This document shows, piece after piece, positions 17,905-26,916 of a DNA stretch of 33,221 bases. A program made the position numbers and the translations under genes. The notes beneath the pieces are model-generated. The model made no database searches, was not told the DNA's origin, and worked only from the letters and a program-made list of their open reading frames with translations. Each line of letters starts with the position of its first letter. Position 1 is the stretch's first letter. This DNA comes from Albidovulum sp. bin36 (GTDB taxonomy: Bacteria > Pseudomonadota > Alphaproteobacteria > Rhodobacterales > Rhodobacteraceae), in contig MPMP01000058.1 of assembly GCA_002238565.1 (NCBI GenBank), forward strand, positions 1 to 33,221, in the 5' to 3' direction.

Positions 17905-18147
17905 CTACTCCGGAGATTTCGTCGTTAGCGCCAATGCGTGCAGTTCTGCATTGGATCCACTCATTTTTCCTTTCAGCGCGGAATAAACGGCGCGCTGCTG
18001 CTGAACCCTGTTCATGCCGCGAAACGATTCGTCGATGACTTCGGCGGCGTAGTGATTGCCGTCGCCAGCCAGATCCGTGATCTGAACATTCGCATGGGGA
18101 AATGCTTCTCGAATCAGCTTCTCGATTTCCGATGCTTGCATAGCCAT
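17905..18147 (-). CDS. bolA: BolA-family protein
   Basis: This small (80-residue) BolA-like protein has the family core LIREAFPHANVQITDLAGDGNHYAAEVID followed by RGMNRVQQQRAVYSALKGKM, including the conserved His in the GNHY segment that can ligate the shared Fe-S cluster with monothiol glutaredoxin. The ATG at 18147 has GGGGAG upstream. The longer frame starting at 18201 would add 18 residues unlike BolA. The two-gene unit bolA-grxD is the natural functional pair. Confidence 0.92.
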   Translation of the reverse strand: MAMQASEIEKLIREAFPHANVQITDLAGDGNHYAAEVIDESFRGMNRVQQQRAVYSALKGKMSGSNAELHALALTTKSPE

Positions 18148-18274
18148 GCGGTTCTCCCCGGCGATAGTGTGACAGATAGTATCTAGCTCGCCTGAAATCA
18201 ATGACGATGGGCCGCCTTTCCGTGAATTTCGCTGCAGGTCCGCGCATCCGCTTCGCCGCGGCGGAGTAGGATGG

Positions 18275-19177
18275 CTAGGCGCGGACGATTCGGCGGCTGC
18301 GGCGGTAGCTTGCGACTTCCTCCACGACGAAGTCGCGGAAGGCCTGGACGCGTCTGGAATGCCGCAATTCTTCGGGAAAGGCTAGGAATACGGGCACGGG
18401 ACCCGACTCGGTTTTCGGCAGGACGCGCACAAGAGCGGGAAAATGCTCCGTCAGATAGTCTGGAAGCAGTCCGATTCCCAGGTCGTGCAGGACCGCCTGG
18501 AGCACGCCGTAGTAGTTGTTGACCGTCAAATGCGACAAGACTTCGCCGGCGAACAGATTGCGAATCAGCGCCTTGCCCTCGGTAACCTGCGAACTTTTCG
18601 TACTCTGGCAGATTATCGTGTGGCTTCTCAATTCGTTCAGGTTTTCGGGAGTGCCGCGCTCGTCCAGGTACTTCCGGGTGGCATAGAACCGCAAATGCAC
18701 CGACATTAGCTTGCGGCGAATGAGATCCGCTTGAGACGGCTCCTTCATGCGAATCGCGACATCCGCCTCGCGCATCGGAAGGTCGAGTACGCGCTCTTCC
18801 AGCATCAGTTCGATGTTCAGCCCGGGGTGCAGCTTGTAGAAGTCGGCGATGCGCGGCGACAGCCAGAGCGTGCCGAAGCCTATCGTGGTCGTAACGCGGA
18901 GCACGCCGAATGCCTTTTCTTCGGAATCCCGGATTCTAGCGGCGGCAAAATCGATGCGCGTCGACATGGCGGAGGTTGCGTCGAACAGCAGTTCGCCCTG
19001 TTCCGTCAGAAGCAAGCCTCGCGCATGCCGGTGGAAGAGCTTTGTTCCGAGAGAATTTTCAAGCGACTGTATCTGGCGGCTGACGGCTGATTGGCTGGTA
19101 TTCAGTTTCAGACCGGCGCGGGTCAAGTTTCCCGCGGCGGCGACGGCGTGAAAAATTCTAAGTTTGTCCCAGTCCAT
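18275..19177 (-). CDS. LysR-type transcriptional regulator
   Basis: The 300-residue protein has the N-terminal winged helix-turn-helix of LysR regulators (residues 3-62, with HAVAAAGNLTRAGLKLNTSQ and SAVSRQIQSLENSLGTKLF), a linker helix and a periplasmic-binding-protein-like effector domain (from about residue 90). It is divergent from the indolepyruvate ferredoxin oxidoreductase gene, with a 307-bp shared intergenic region containing an inverted repeat. LysR proteins often regulate the divergent neighbour, so control of that gene by an aromatic-acid signal is plausible but inferred. Similar regulators in related bacteria lie next to other genes such as trxB. Confidence 0.88.
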   Translation of the reverse strand: MDWDKLRIFHAVAAAGNLTRAGLKLNTSQSAVSRQIQSLENSLGTKLFHRHARGLLLTEQGELLFDATSAMSTRIDFAAARIRDSEEKAFGVLRVTTTIGFGTLWLSPRIADFYKLHPGLNIELMLEERVLDLPMREADVAIRMKEPSQADLIRRKLMSVHLRFYATRKYLDERGTPENLNELRSHTIICQSTKSSQVTEGKALIRNLFAGEVLSHLTVNNYYGVLQAVLHDLGIGLLPDYLTEHFPALVRVLPKTESGPVPVFLAFPEELRHSRRVQAFRDFVVEEVASYRRSRRIVRA

Positions 19178-19484
19178 TGGCTCCGCCCGATGCGCGCAGT
19201 TTAGAGTTTAGAATTGCCTCGCCGCGCAAAAATCCTGATCTACGATAGGAGATTCTAACTTTTGCGCTAAATCAGTCAATATAGTAGGAAAGTGCCGGTA
19301 ATTCGGCTCTCGCAGTTTGAATCATGCGAAACGGCTGGCTTTTGCGAAAATCGAGCCGGCCGCGCAGCTAATTCGAAGGGAATCGCCGAGGTCTGGGGAT
19401 TTTGAATTTTTTGGTCCGGGAATCTAATTTTCGCGACTCGGCTTTTTCAAGAAAAGGTTGACTTGAAAGTTCCGGTTCGCCTTT
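19178..19484. promoter_or_regulatory. Shared regulatory region, LysR gene / indolepyruvate oxidoreductase
   Basis: No gene. The half near the oxidoreductase carries a dyad, TTTCAAG (19445-19451), 10 bases, CTTGAAA (19462-19468), ending 16 bp before its ATG. A TTGACT at 19458-19463 overlaps this dyad and could be a -35 element, but no good -10 fits before the ATG at 19485. A binding dyad there would suit repression or autoregulated control by the LysR protein. Confidence 0.4.
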
Positions 19485-22400
19485 TTGAATGCGGGGACCG
19501 GAAAGGGGCATCTATTGGAAAGCGGCTTGGCAAACCCGCGTCAAAACATTTCGCTGGACGACAAATTCGACGTGTCGAAGTCGCCTGTGCTGCTAAGCGG
19601 AACGCAGGCGCTCGTACGCATGGTCCTGGCGCAAAAGGCTAGGGATGCGGCGGCGGGATGGAATACGGCCGGGTATGTAACGGGATACAGAGGCTCGCCA
19701 CTTGGCGCGGTAGACTTTCAAATGACTCGCGCCCGGCCTCTTCTGGAAACCGCCGGCATAAAATTCCAAGCGGGGCTCAACGAAGATCTCGCCGCGACCG
19801 CATTGTGGGGAACCCAGCAGGCCGAACTGCGCGGCGAGGGAAGATTCGACGGCGTCTTCGGTCTTTGGTACGGCAAAGGACCCGGCGTAGATAGATCGGG
19901 CGATGCCCTGAGGCATGCCAATATGGCGGGCACGTCGTCTCGCGGCGGCGTCTTGATGGCCTTGGGCGACGATCATGCCGGCGAAAGCTCTACGACTCTT
20001 CATCAGTCGGAGTGGACGCTCGTCGATGCGTATATCCCGATTCTTTCGCCGTCCGGCGTGCAGGAAATCCTGGACTTCGGCCTGATCGGATACGCGTTGT
20101 CCCGCTTTTCAGGAAACTGGGTCGGCATGAAGTGCATGAAGGACACTATCGAAACGACCGCCGTCGTCGATGGAAGCCTGGATCGCGTGAAACTGGTGGC
20201 TCCCGAATTCGAACTCCCTCCGGGAGGGCTGAACATCAGAATATCCGATACTCCCCGAGAGAGGGAGGCGCGGGCGATAGATCATAAGCGTGTCGCCGCC
20301 GAAGAATTTTGCCGAGCGAATCGAATTGATCGGCGCATGTTCGGGAAGCCGGGAGCAAAGATTGGATTTGTCGCGGCCGGCAAGAACTGGCTGGATCTCA
20401 TGCATGCTCTGGAAATGCTTGGAATTCGCGAAACGGACGCGGAGAGCCTCGGATTGACCGGATACAAGGTGGGGATGGTCTGGCCATTCGAAACCCGAGG
20501 ATTTCTGGAATGGGCGGATCGCCTGGATTTGATCGTCGTTGTCGAAGAAAAGCGCAAGCTTATCGAGGTTCAAGTCAAGGAAGCCATCTTCAACGACCGC
20601 CGCGGCCGCAGAGTTTACGGTTGGAAAGACGATCGCGGCCGCGAATTGTTCCCGGTAAAATTCGCGCTCGACTCCGCTCATATCGCGATGGCCATCGGCG
20701 GCATCCTGGCCGGGGAAGGCAGAATTACCGAATCGATCAAGTCTAGGATCGGACTGCTTCAGGAAGCCGCAAGCAGAAGCAACTGGAAGGGCGTCGCCGA
20801 ACGCCTGCCGTACTTTTGCTCGGGATGCCCGCACAACACGTCGACGATTATTCCCGACGGCGCAAGAGCCTATGCAGGCATAGGCTGCCATTACATGGTT
20901 CAGTGGATGGACCGCGAAACCGTCGGATTCACCCACATGGGCGGCGAGGGCGCGAATTGGATAGGCGAAGCGCCTTTTTCGAAGCGGAAGCACGTGTTCC
21001 AGAATTTGGGCGACGGAACTTACAACCATTCAGGCGTGCTGGCGATTCGGGCTGCGTTAATGGCCGGCGTCAGCATAACCTACAAGATATTGTTCAACGA
21101 TGCCGTTGCCATGACTGGCGGCCAAAAAAACGACGGCGACCTCGATCCCGCGCAGGTCGCCCGAGAGCTTCGCGCCATGGGCGTGAGCGATGTCGCAGTC
21201 GTATACGACGAAAAGGAGAAGCCCGATCGCTCGCGGTTTCCGGACGGTATTGAATTCGCCGAAAGGCGCGATCTAAACCGGGTGCAGTCGCGCATGAGCC
21301 AGATCGAGGGCGTGAGCGCGATTGTCTTCGTTCAGACTTGCGCAGCCGAAAAGCGTCGCCGCCGGAAGCGCGGGAAATTCCCGGATCCCGACAAGAGAGT
21401 GTTCATCAACGACGAAATCTGCGAGGGCTGCGGCGATTGCGGCGTGCAGTCGAATTGCGTTTCCATCGTGCCGGTGGAAACTCCTTTCGGCAGAAAGAGA
21501 TCGATCGACCAGTCGAGCTGCAACAAGGATTTCAGTTGTCTCAATGGATTTTGCCCTTCATTCGCAACGCTTCGGGGCGCGGTCGTTCGCAAGGAACCGA
21601 AATCGGAAATCGATCTGCCCGACCTTCCGGAACCGATTCTTCCCGCAATCGACAAATCGTACAATGTCGTTGTTTCGGGAATTGGCGGAACCGGCGTCGT
21701 AACTATCGGAGCGATCCTGGCGATGGCGGCGCATCTAGATGGAAAGGGTGTCGGCATGCTGGAGATGGCCGGCCTTGCCCAAAAGGGAGGAGCGGTAAAT
21801 GTTCACTGCCGATTCGCTGATCGACCGGAGGACATATCGGCAATTCGCATCTCGGACGGCGAAGCCGATTTGCTAATCGGCGGCGATCTCGTCGTTGCCG
21901 GGAGCTTGGATACCTTGCGCCTTGTCAAGCAAGGCCGCTCCGCGGCAGTCGTCAACAGCTATGAAACGATAACTGGCGATTTTACGCGGAGCATTGATTT
22001 TCAGCTGCCCGCGGAAGGATTGAAACAGGCGATCGCCGCAAGAATTGGAGAAACGGGCGTTGATCTGCTTGATGCTACCGGTCTTAGCAAGGCGATGCTC
22101 GGCGATTCTATATATTCCAATATGCTGATGCTCGGCGCGGCATGGCAGCGGGGGCTGGTTCCTCTGTCGGGCGAAGCGATAAAGCGGGCGATCGAGCTGA
22201 ACGGCGCATCTGCGAAACGGAATGCTAGGGCATTCGCATACGGGCGCTGGGCTTTGCTCCATCCTGAACGCGCCGCCGATTTGAATCCGGAGTATCGCGA
22301 CGAACGCGATCAGGCCGACGCGGTCGAGATTCGCGCGAATCACCTGGAGGAGTACGGAGGCGAGGCCTATCGCCGAAAGTACCTCCAGTTCGTAAACCGC

Positions 22401-22937
22401 GCTAAAGATCCGCGGCTTCGCGAAGCGATTGCTAAAGGCTACCACAAGCTCCTGGCCGTAAAGGACGAGTATGAAGTCGCGAGGCTTCTTTTGAAGACGG
22501 AAGACAAGGCCCGGCGAGAATTTTCCGGCGATTTCTCGATTGTCTACCATCTTGCGCCGCCGATATTCGCAAGGAAGGGAGTCGGCGGCCGGCCCGGCAA
22601 GATCGAATTCGCGCCATGGACGATTCACTTGTTCCGCCTTCTCGCTTCCATGAAGTGGCTGCGCAATACTTGGGCGGACCCGTTCCGACATACCGACGAA
22701 CGGCGAAAGGAACGGGACTTGCTCGCGCAGTACGAAGCCGACATGCTCGAAGTCATTGCGTCGGCCGACTCGATGGATCCCGAAGCCGCGATTGAGCTGG
22801 CTGAACTGCCCTTGGCCGTCCGCGGATTCGGCATCGTAAAGGAGAAAAACAGAATCGCCGCTGAACGGATGCGAATGGATTTGTTCGAACGGCTTCGGTC
22901 GAATAGCTCGGTTGAATCGAAAATTGCGGCGGAATGA
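19485..22937 (+). CDS. Indolepyruvate ferredoxin oxidoreductase, fused alpha/beta type
   Basis: This enzyme oxidatively decarboxylates arylpyruvates (for example indolepyruvate) to aryl-acetyl-CoA with ferredoxin as electron acceptor, in aromatic amino-acid breakdown. The 1150-residue chain is a single-gene fusion. In order it has a TPP/pyrimidine-type domain from about residue 20 (SLDDKFDVSKSPVLLSGTQA, TAGYVTGYRGSPLGAVDF), a TPP-binding domain with YFCSGCPHNTSTI near 443, a cysteine-rich 4Fe-4S insert near 645 (ICEGCGDCGVQSNC, then further cysteines in SCNKDFSCLNGFCPS), a gamma-type domain from about 730 (SGIGGTGVVTIGAIL, EMAGLAQKGGAVNVHC) and a long C-terminal extension. The start is uncertain: the ATG at 19485 lacks a good ribosome-binding site, whereas an in-frame TTG at 19515 follows GGAAAGGGG. 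Confidence 0.9.
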   Translation: MNAGTGKGHLLESGLANPRQNISLDDKFDVSKSPVLLSGTQALVRMVLAQKARDAAAGWNTAGYVTGYRGSPLGAVDFQMTRARPLLETAGIKFQAGLNEDLAATALWGTQQAELRGEGRFDGVFGLWYGKGPGVDRSGDALRHANMAGTSSRGGVLMALGDDHAGESSTTLHQSEWTLVDAYIPILSPSGVQEILDFGLIGYALSRFSGNWVGMKCMKDTIETTAVVDGSLDRVKLVAPEFELPPGGLNIRISDTPREREARAIDHKRVAAEEFCRANRIDRRMFGKPGAKIGFVAAGKNWLDLMHALEMLGIRETDAESLGLTGYKVGMVWPFETRGFLEWADRLDLIVVVEEKRKLIEVQVKEAIFNDRRGRRVYGWKDDRGRELFPVKFALDSAHIAMAIGGILAGEGRITESIKSRIGLLQEAASRSNWKGVAERLPYFCSGCPHNTSTIIPDGARAYAGIGCHYMVQWMDRETVGFTHMGGEGANWIGEAPFSKRKHVFQNLGDGTYNHSGVLAIRAALMAGVSITYKILFNDAVAMTGGQKNDGDLDPAQVARELRAMGVSDVAVVYDEKEKPDRSRFPDGIEFAERRDLNRVQSRMSQIEGVSAIVFVQTCAAEKRRRRKRGKFPDPDKRVFINDEICEGCGDCGVQSNCVSIVPVETPFGRKRSIDQSSCNKDFSCLNGFCPSFATLRGAVVRKEPKSEIDLPDLPEPILPAIDKSYNVVVSGIGGTGVVTIGAILAMAAHLDGKGVGMLEMAGLAQKGGAVNVHCRFADRPEDISAIRISDGEADLLIGGDLVVAGSLDTLRLVKQGRSAAVVNSYETITGDFTRSIDFQLPAEGLKQAIAARIGETGVDLLDATGLSKAMLGDSIYSNMLMLGAAWQRGLVPLSGEAIKRAIELNGASAKRNARAFAYGRWALLHPERAADLNPEYRDERDQADAVEIRANHLEEYGGEAYRRKYLQFVNRAKDPRLREAIAKGYHKLLAVKDEYEVARLLLKTEDKARREFSGDFSIVYHLAPPIFARKGVGGRPGKIEFAPWTIHLFRLLASMKWLRNTWADPFRHTDERRKERDLLAQYEADMLEVIASADSMDPEAAIELAELPLAVRGFGIVKEKNRIAAERMRMDLFERLRSNSSVESKIAAE

Positions 22938-22958
22938 TTTCGGCTTCGGAAGAAGGCC

Positions 22959-23201
22959 CTAGCTTTTACCTTTCCTAATCAGGAAAACCATGCTGTCGCC
23001 TTCGTCTCTCTGGCTCACAACCGTATGCTCGTTTTCATTGCAAAAATGCGGAACGTCGACGAGGGCGGCGGCATCGTCGGTCATTACTTCCAGGAGCTCT
23101 CCTGGATTTAGGTGAGTCAGCCTCTTTCGAATTTTAAGCACCGGCAGCGGGCACAATAGTCCCGTTGCATCGAGTCTCTGCGCGATTTCACGCTTCTGCA
23201 T
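22959..23201 (-). CDS. tusA: TusA-family sulfur carrier protein
   Basis: This 80-residue protein carries the TusA signature DATGLLCPLPVLKIRKRL, with the sulfur-bearing Cys17 in the CPxP motif. TusA relays persulfide sulfur in tRNA thiolation and molybdenum or sulfur metabolism. The ATG at 23201 gives the standard length. The longer frame to 23288 would overlap the ccdA start region and adds unrelated residues. It is convergent with the indolepyruvate oxidoreductase (21 bp) and divergent from ccdA. Confidence 0.9.
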   Translation of the reverse strand: MQKREIAQRLDATGLLCPLPVLKIRKRLTHLNPGELLEVMTDDAAALVDVPHFCNENEHTVVSQRDEGDSMVFLIRKGKS

Positions 23202-23286
23202 TTGAATCCCACGAAATTGTGATGATTGAAGGTTCGATTCGCTTTCGTTTTCGAATATGTGGCAGGCAGGAATTTGGAAAGCAAGC

Positions 23287-24033
23287 ATGCTTGGAATCGA
23301 CCTACTGGACGCGACGCTTCTGCCCGCGATTCTTATCGCTCTTATGGCGGGGGCATTTAGCTTTATTTCGCCCTGCGTGCTCCCGATCGTTCCGCCCTAC
23401 CTGGCCTATATGAGCGGAATTTCGTTTTCGGACCTTTCTCAGGGCAATTCTCGAGGCAAAGCGGTTCTGTCGGCATCATTTTTCGTGGCGGGGCTGTCAA
23501 CGGTTTTCCTTCTGCTTGGATTCACCGCATCGTCTTTCGGACTTTTCTTCCTTGAATATCAAACGACGTTCGGCCAGATCTCCGGAGCAATCATATTGGT
23601 CTTCGGATTTCATTTTATAGGTATCTTTCGAATTCCGTTTCTCGACCGCGAGGCGAGATTCAGCTTCGGGAGCGGCGGCGGCTTGATCGGATCTTTCCTG
23701 CTCGGCCTGGCGTTCGCATTCGGCTGGGTTCCGTGCATCGGCCCCCAGCTCGGCGCGATCCTATCATTGGCTGCGCAGGAATCATCGATAGCTCGCGGAA
23801 CTCTTTTGCTCGGCGTCTACGCTCTAGGACTCGGCATACCGTTCATATTGGCCGCGCTGTTCATAAGTCGCTCAATGCGGGTCATGAACAGTATCAAGCC
23901 CTATCTTCGAAAAATAGAAATCGGAATCGGCGTTCTGCTTTCGCTCGTCGGCTTGCTGCTCTTGACCGGCAACTTTTCGGATATCTCCTTTTGGCTACTG
24001 GATAAGCTGCCGTTTCTAGCGCTGGTGGGCTGA
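23287..24033 (+). CDS. ccdA: CcdA-type thiol:disulfide transmembrane transporter
   Basis: CcdA passes reducing equivalents across the inner membrane for cytochrome c maturation. The 248-residue protein is almost wholly hydrophobic, with about six transmembrane segments, and holds the two reactive cysteines: Cys30 in FSFISPCVLPIVPPYLAYMS and one in FGWVPCIGPQLGA. These are the family's paired motifs. I chose the ATG at 23287 because GGAAAG precedes it. An ATG 10 codons earlier adds a tail not typical of the family. Confidence 0.92.
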   Translation: MLGIDLLDATLLPAILIALMAGAFSFISPCVLPIVPPYLAYMSGISFSDLSQGNSRGKAVLSASFFVAGLSTVFLLLGFTASSFGLFFLEYQTTFGQISGAIILVFGFHFIGIFRIPFLDREARFSFGSGGGLIGSFLLGLAFAFGWVPCIGPQLGAILSLAAQESSIARGTLLLGVYALGLGIPFILAALFISRSMRVMNSIKPYLRKIEIGIGVLLSLVGLLLLTGNFSDISFWLLDKLPFLALVG

Positions 24034-24086
24034 CCCGAATCGATGGAAAAGCCTAAATCATTGCTTTCCCGCGAACTCGGCGCCGT

Positions 24087-24311
24087 TCACAGGCGATTGC
24101 CTTTCGAGTAGAACGCCAGCGCCCGGAGGCGAATCGCGCTGGCCAGCGACGAATCCTTTTCACGGGATTCGTCGATTTCGCTGATGACTTCGCGGAGCCC
24201 TCGATTTTCTAGACGAGCAATTGCTGCGATCGCCGCCCAGAATTCCTTTTCAAGGGCGATACTCGTCCTGTGCCCGCGCAATGTCACGGATTTTTTAATC
24301 AGTCGCGACAC
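24087..24311 (-). CDS. Ribbon-helix-helix domain protein
   Basis: This small basic protein of 74 residues begins KKSVTLRGHRTSIALEKEFWAAI, a ribbon-helix-helix-like pattern: a short basic strand followed by helices (AIARLENRGLREVISEID). It resembles the RHH_4 family found near fumC and sspB in alphaproteobacteria. The start codon is GTG with CGGAG upstream. It lies 52 bp downstream of fumC on the same strand and may be co-transcribed. DNA targets are unknown. Confidence 0.75.
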   Translation of the reverse strand: MSRLIKKSVTLRGHRTSIALEKEFWAAIAAIARLENRGLREVISEIDESREKDSSLASAIRLRALAFYSKGNRL

Positions 24312-24363
24312 TGCCGAATGCTCCGTCGCGCGTTTGATTCATGCCGCCGATTTCTTGGTCGGG

Positions 24364-25755
24364 CTACTTCGGACCGGGTGCGATCATTCTTTCCGGGCGC
24401 ACGACCTTGTCGAAGGTTTGCTCGTCGACGAACCCGAGCCTTACGGCTTCCTCGCGGAGAGTCGTCCCGTTCTTGTGCGCGGCTTTTGCCACGGCCGTTG
24501 CGTTATCGTATCCGATTTCCGGAGCAAGCGCGGTAACCAGCATCAATGATTGCCGCAGGAGCTGGTCTATCCGCTTTCGATCCGCCTGAATTCCGTCCAC
24601 GCAATTTTTAGTGAACGCCGCCGACGCGTCCGCGAGAAGCTGAATCGACTGCAGGACGTTGTAGGAGATCATCGGCTTGAAGACGTTGAGTTCGAAATGC
24701 CCCTGGCTGCCGGCGAATCCGACGGCGGCATCGTTGCCCATGACATGGGCGCAAACTTGCGTAAGAGCTTCGGTCTGCGTCGGATTGACTTTTCCCGGCA
24801 TTATCGACGACCCCGGCTCGTTTTCCGGAAGCAGCAATTCTCCGAATCCGCAGCGCGGCCCGGAGCCGAGAAACCTGATGTCGTTGGCGATTTTAAACAA
24901 TGAGGCGGCTGTCGACCGCAATGCGCCCGACATCTCGACCATGGCGTCGTGCGAAGCCAGGGCCTCGAATTTGTTTTCAGCCGTTCTAAACGAACTGCCG
25001 GTTGATAGCGAAATCAGCTCGGCAACGCGCTCGGCCCACCCTTCGCGCGTATTCAATCCCGTTCCAACGGCGGTTCCGCCCTGCGCGAGCTCGCGGAGGT
25101 TGTCCATTGCCCCGACGATTCTAGAAATCGACAATTGCACTTGGCGAGCATAGCCCGAAAACTCCTGCGAAAGCGTCAGCGGCGTAGCGTCCTGCGTGTG
25201 CGTTCGACCGATTTTTATGATGCCGTCGAATTCCTTGACTTTCCGGCCAAGCGATTCGTGCAGGCCGCCGAGCGCGGGAACAAGGTCGCGAGTTGCGGAC
25301 ATTACCGTCGCGATATGCATGGCGGTCGGAAACGTATCGTTTGAAGATTGGCTCTTGTTGACATGGTCGTTGGGATGGACCGGCGACTTCGAGCCGATTC
25401 GGCCGCCTAGGATTTCGATGGCTCGGTTCGCGATGACTTCGTTCGCGTTCATGTTTGTCTGGGTTCCCGAACCGGTCTGCCAAACGACAAGCGGGAATTC
25501 CGAGTCTCGCTTGCCGTCGATGACTTCGTCGGCGGCCTGGACGATCGCATCGCAGATCGATTCGTCGATTAGCCCGAATTCGCAGTTTGCCTGCGCGCAA
25601 GCTTTCTTGATGATGCCGAGAGCGCTGACGATCGAGGCCGGCTGGCGCTCCCAGCCGATTCTAAAATTTTGCAGCGAGCGCTGCGTCTGCGCTCCCCAGT
25701 AATGCTCGGCGGGGACTTCGAGAGGTCCGAAACTATCGGTTTCAATGCGTTTCAT
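24364..25755 (-). CDS. fumC: Class II fumarate hydratase
   Basis: FumC interconverts fumarate and malate in the TCA cycle without an Fe-S cluster. The 463-residue protein is full length. Diagnostic segments are [22 protein letters not shown] at the N-terminus (residues 4-25), [32 protein letters not shown] (with the catalytic His) and the superfamily signature [20 protein letters not shown]. It follows sspB after a 171-bp spacer on the same strand. The ribosome-binding site is weak. Confidence 0.96.
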   Translation of the reverse strand: MKRIETDSFGPLEVPAEHYWGAQTQRSLQNFRIGWERQPASIVSALGIIKKACAQANCEFGLIDESICDAIVQAADEVIDGKRDSEFPLVVWQTGSGTQTNMNANEVIANRAIEILGGRIGSKSPVHPNDHVNKSQSSNDTFPTAMHIATVMSATRDLVPALGGLHESLGRKVKEFDGIIKIGRTHTQDATPLTLSQEFSGYARQVQLSISRIVGAMDNLRELAQGGTAVGTGLNTREGWAERVAELISLSTGSSFRTAENKFEALASHDAMVEMSGALRSTAASLFKIANDIRFLGSGPRCGFGELLLPENEPGSSIMPGKVNPTQTEALTQVCAHVMGNDAAVGFAGSQGHFELNVFKPMISYNVLQSIQLLADASAAFTKNCVDGIQADRKRIDQLLRQSLMLVTALAPEIGYDNATAVAKAAHKNGTTLREEAVRLGFVDEQTFDKVVRPERMIAPGPK

Positions 25756-25926
25756 GTTGGCTCCGTTTTGCTTCTCGGCGCGATTTCACGGCCAGTTCGC
25801 CGCCGTCCGGCGATTGAAATCGATGTTCATTCCGCTTGCTCAATGCCTGCTCCGAATTGATTGCCGGTTTGCGAACGGCAGGGGGCCGACTCGTGGTTGA
25901 TTCTTGACGTACGGAAAAATTCGCCG

Positions 25927-26409
25927 TTAGTTTTTTCGAAAATTGTCGAGGCTGACAATTTCCGCCGACTCTCCCGCATCGTCCCCGTTTCCGCCGCCGG
26001 CCGACTTCGGCATCGAATCGGGCGGCGAATCACCGTCCGCGGCGATTTCCGAATCCTCGGTTGCGACCTGGCACTGCAGGCCGAATTTCGCTCCGGGATC
26101 AAGGAAGGAGATTATTGCGTGGTAGGGGACAAAAACCGATTGAGGAATGTCTTGAAAGCTTAGAGTTACGCGAAACCCGTTTTCGCCGACTTCCAGGTCC
26201 TTGTACCAGTATTGCAGAATTATCGTCATTTGTTTCGGATGCTGCTTTCGCAGATGCTCCGCCAATTCGACCTCCGGGTGGTCTGTGGAGAAATTGATGA
26301 CGAAATAGCTTTCTCCGGGAAGCCCGTGCTCGGCAACATGTCGCAATGCGCTCGCGATCAAATGCTGCATGGCGCGGTTCAGCAATTCCACATAATTGAT
26401 CTTGTTCAT
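25927..26409 (-). CDS. sspB: ClpXP adaptor SspB, alphaproteobacterial type
   Basis: SspB captures ssrA-tagged proteins and delivers them to ClpXP. The 160-residue protein starts MNKINYVELLNRAMQHLI and has the folded substrate-binding domain (GLPGESYFVINFSTDHP, PKQMTIILQYWYKDLEV, FRVTLSFQDIPQSVFVPYHA, then a short AIISFLDPGAKFGLQ strand). A low-complexity linker (DSPPDSMPKSAGGGNGDD) leads to a C-terminal AEIVSLDNFRKN, the ClpX-binding peptide. I chose the ATG at 26409; a TTG two codons earlier is possible. It lies immediately downstream of the tmRNA gene on the same strand. Confidence 0.95.
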   Translation of the reverse strand: MNKINYVELLNRAMQHLIASALRHVAEHGLPGESYFVINFSTDHPEVELAEHLRKQHPKQMTIILQYWYKDLEVGENGFRVTLSFQDIPQSVFVPYHAIISFLDPGAKFGLQCQVATEDSEIAADGDSPPDSMPKSAGGGNGDDAGESAEIVSLDNFRKN

Positions 26410-26494
26410 TTCCAACCCGCGAATTTTAAAGCTTGCGGGGGTTGTTTCCCGCCGACGCCGACAATTGTCAAGATTTTAAGGCGAAGAGAGGGCT

Positions 26495-26815
26495 GCGGGG
26501 GAGGTGCAGGCTTCTGTTGCCAGGCGCCTGCGGGCCCCGCCAGAACGAGCTTATTGCTCTGGGCTTAAGGTCCAGTTGACCGCACCGCTTACGCGGCGAG
26601 GGCTACCGGAGCACGATTGTCGTTGGCAATTGTGCAGTTTGGACCGGTACGGCGGTACCCCACCGGGCGAAAGCTAACACCTTTACGCGTCCGTCGATCC
26701 TGTTTCGGCCCCATGAGCTAGCAGAAGCAATCAATGGTGGAGCCGCCGGGTACCGCCCCCGGGTCCGGTCCGTTTATTTCGCGCGCGTTTATCGCCATAG
26801 CTTCAGAAGAAGCAC
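26495..26815 (-). ncRNA. ssrA: Transfer-messenger RNA, two-piece (circularly permuted)
   Basis: On the minus strand the acceptor piece comes first (about 26815 to 26735), ending CGGCTCCACCA. A 22-nt loop (26734-26713) follows, then the coding piece starts GGGGCCGAAACAGGATCGAC at 26712. The two ends form a 7-bp acceptor stem with a G3-U pair, the alanine identity element. The tag frame (26627-26589) reads ANDNRAPVALAA then TAA. Further support comes from GGTCCA/TGGACC pairing around the tag and a GCAGGC/GCCTGC hairpin near the 3' end of the coding piece. This permuted order is the alphaproteobacterial form. The outer ends are approximate. The T-arm has a 5-bp CCGGG/CCCGG stem with loop GGCGGTA rather than the standard T-loop. 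Confidence 0.95.
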
Positions 26816-26916
26816 TTGCAATGTAGTCCGGATTTCACCGATAGTCAATAACTGCGCCGGCATGCGCTCGCCGTGTGGCAAAGCGGCAACTTGGCGGGTT
26901 TGCTGCGCCGCTGCTT

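Noticed and set aside
21338..21820. Long shadow frames inside the indolepyruvate oxidoreductase
   Set aside because: They overlap a well-supported gene whose cysteine motifs and domain order are intact; the shadows are Arg-rich and without domains.
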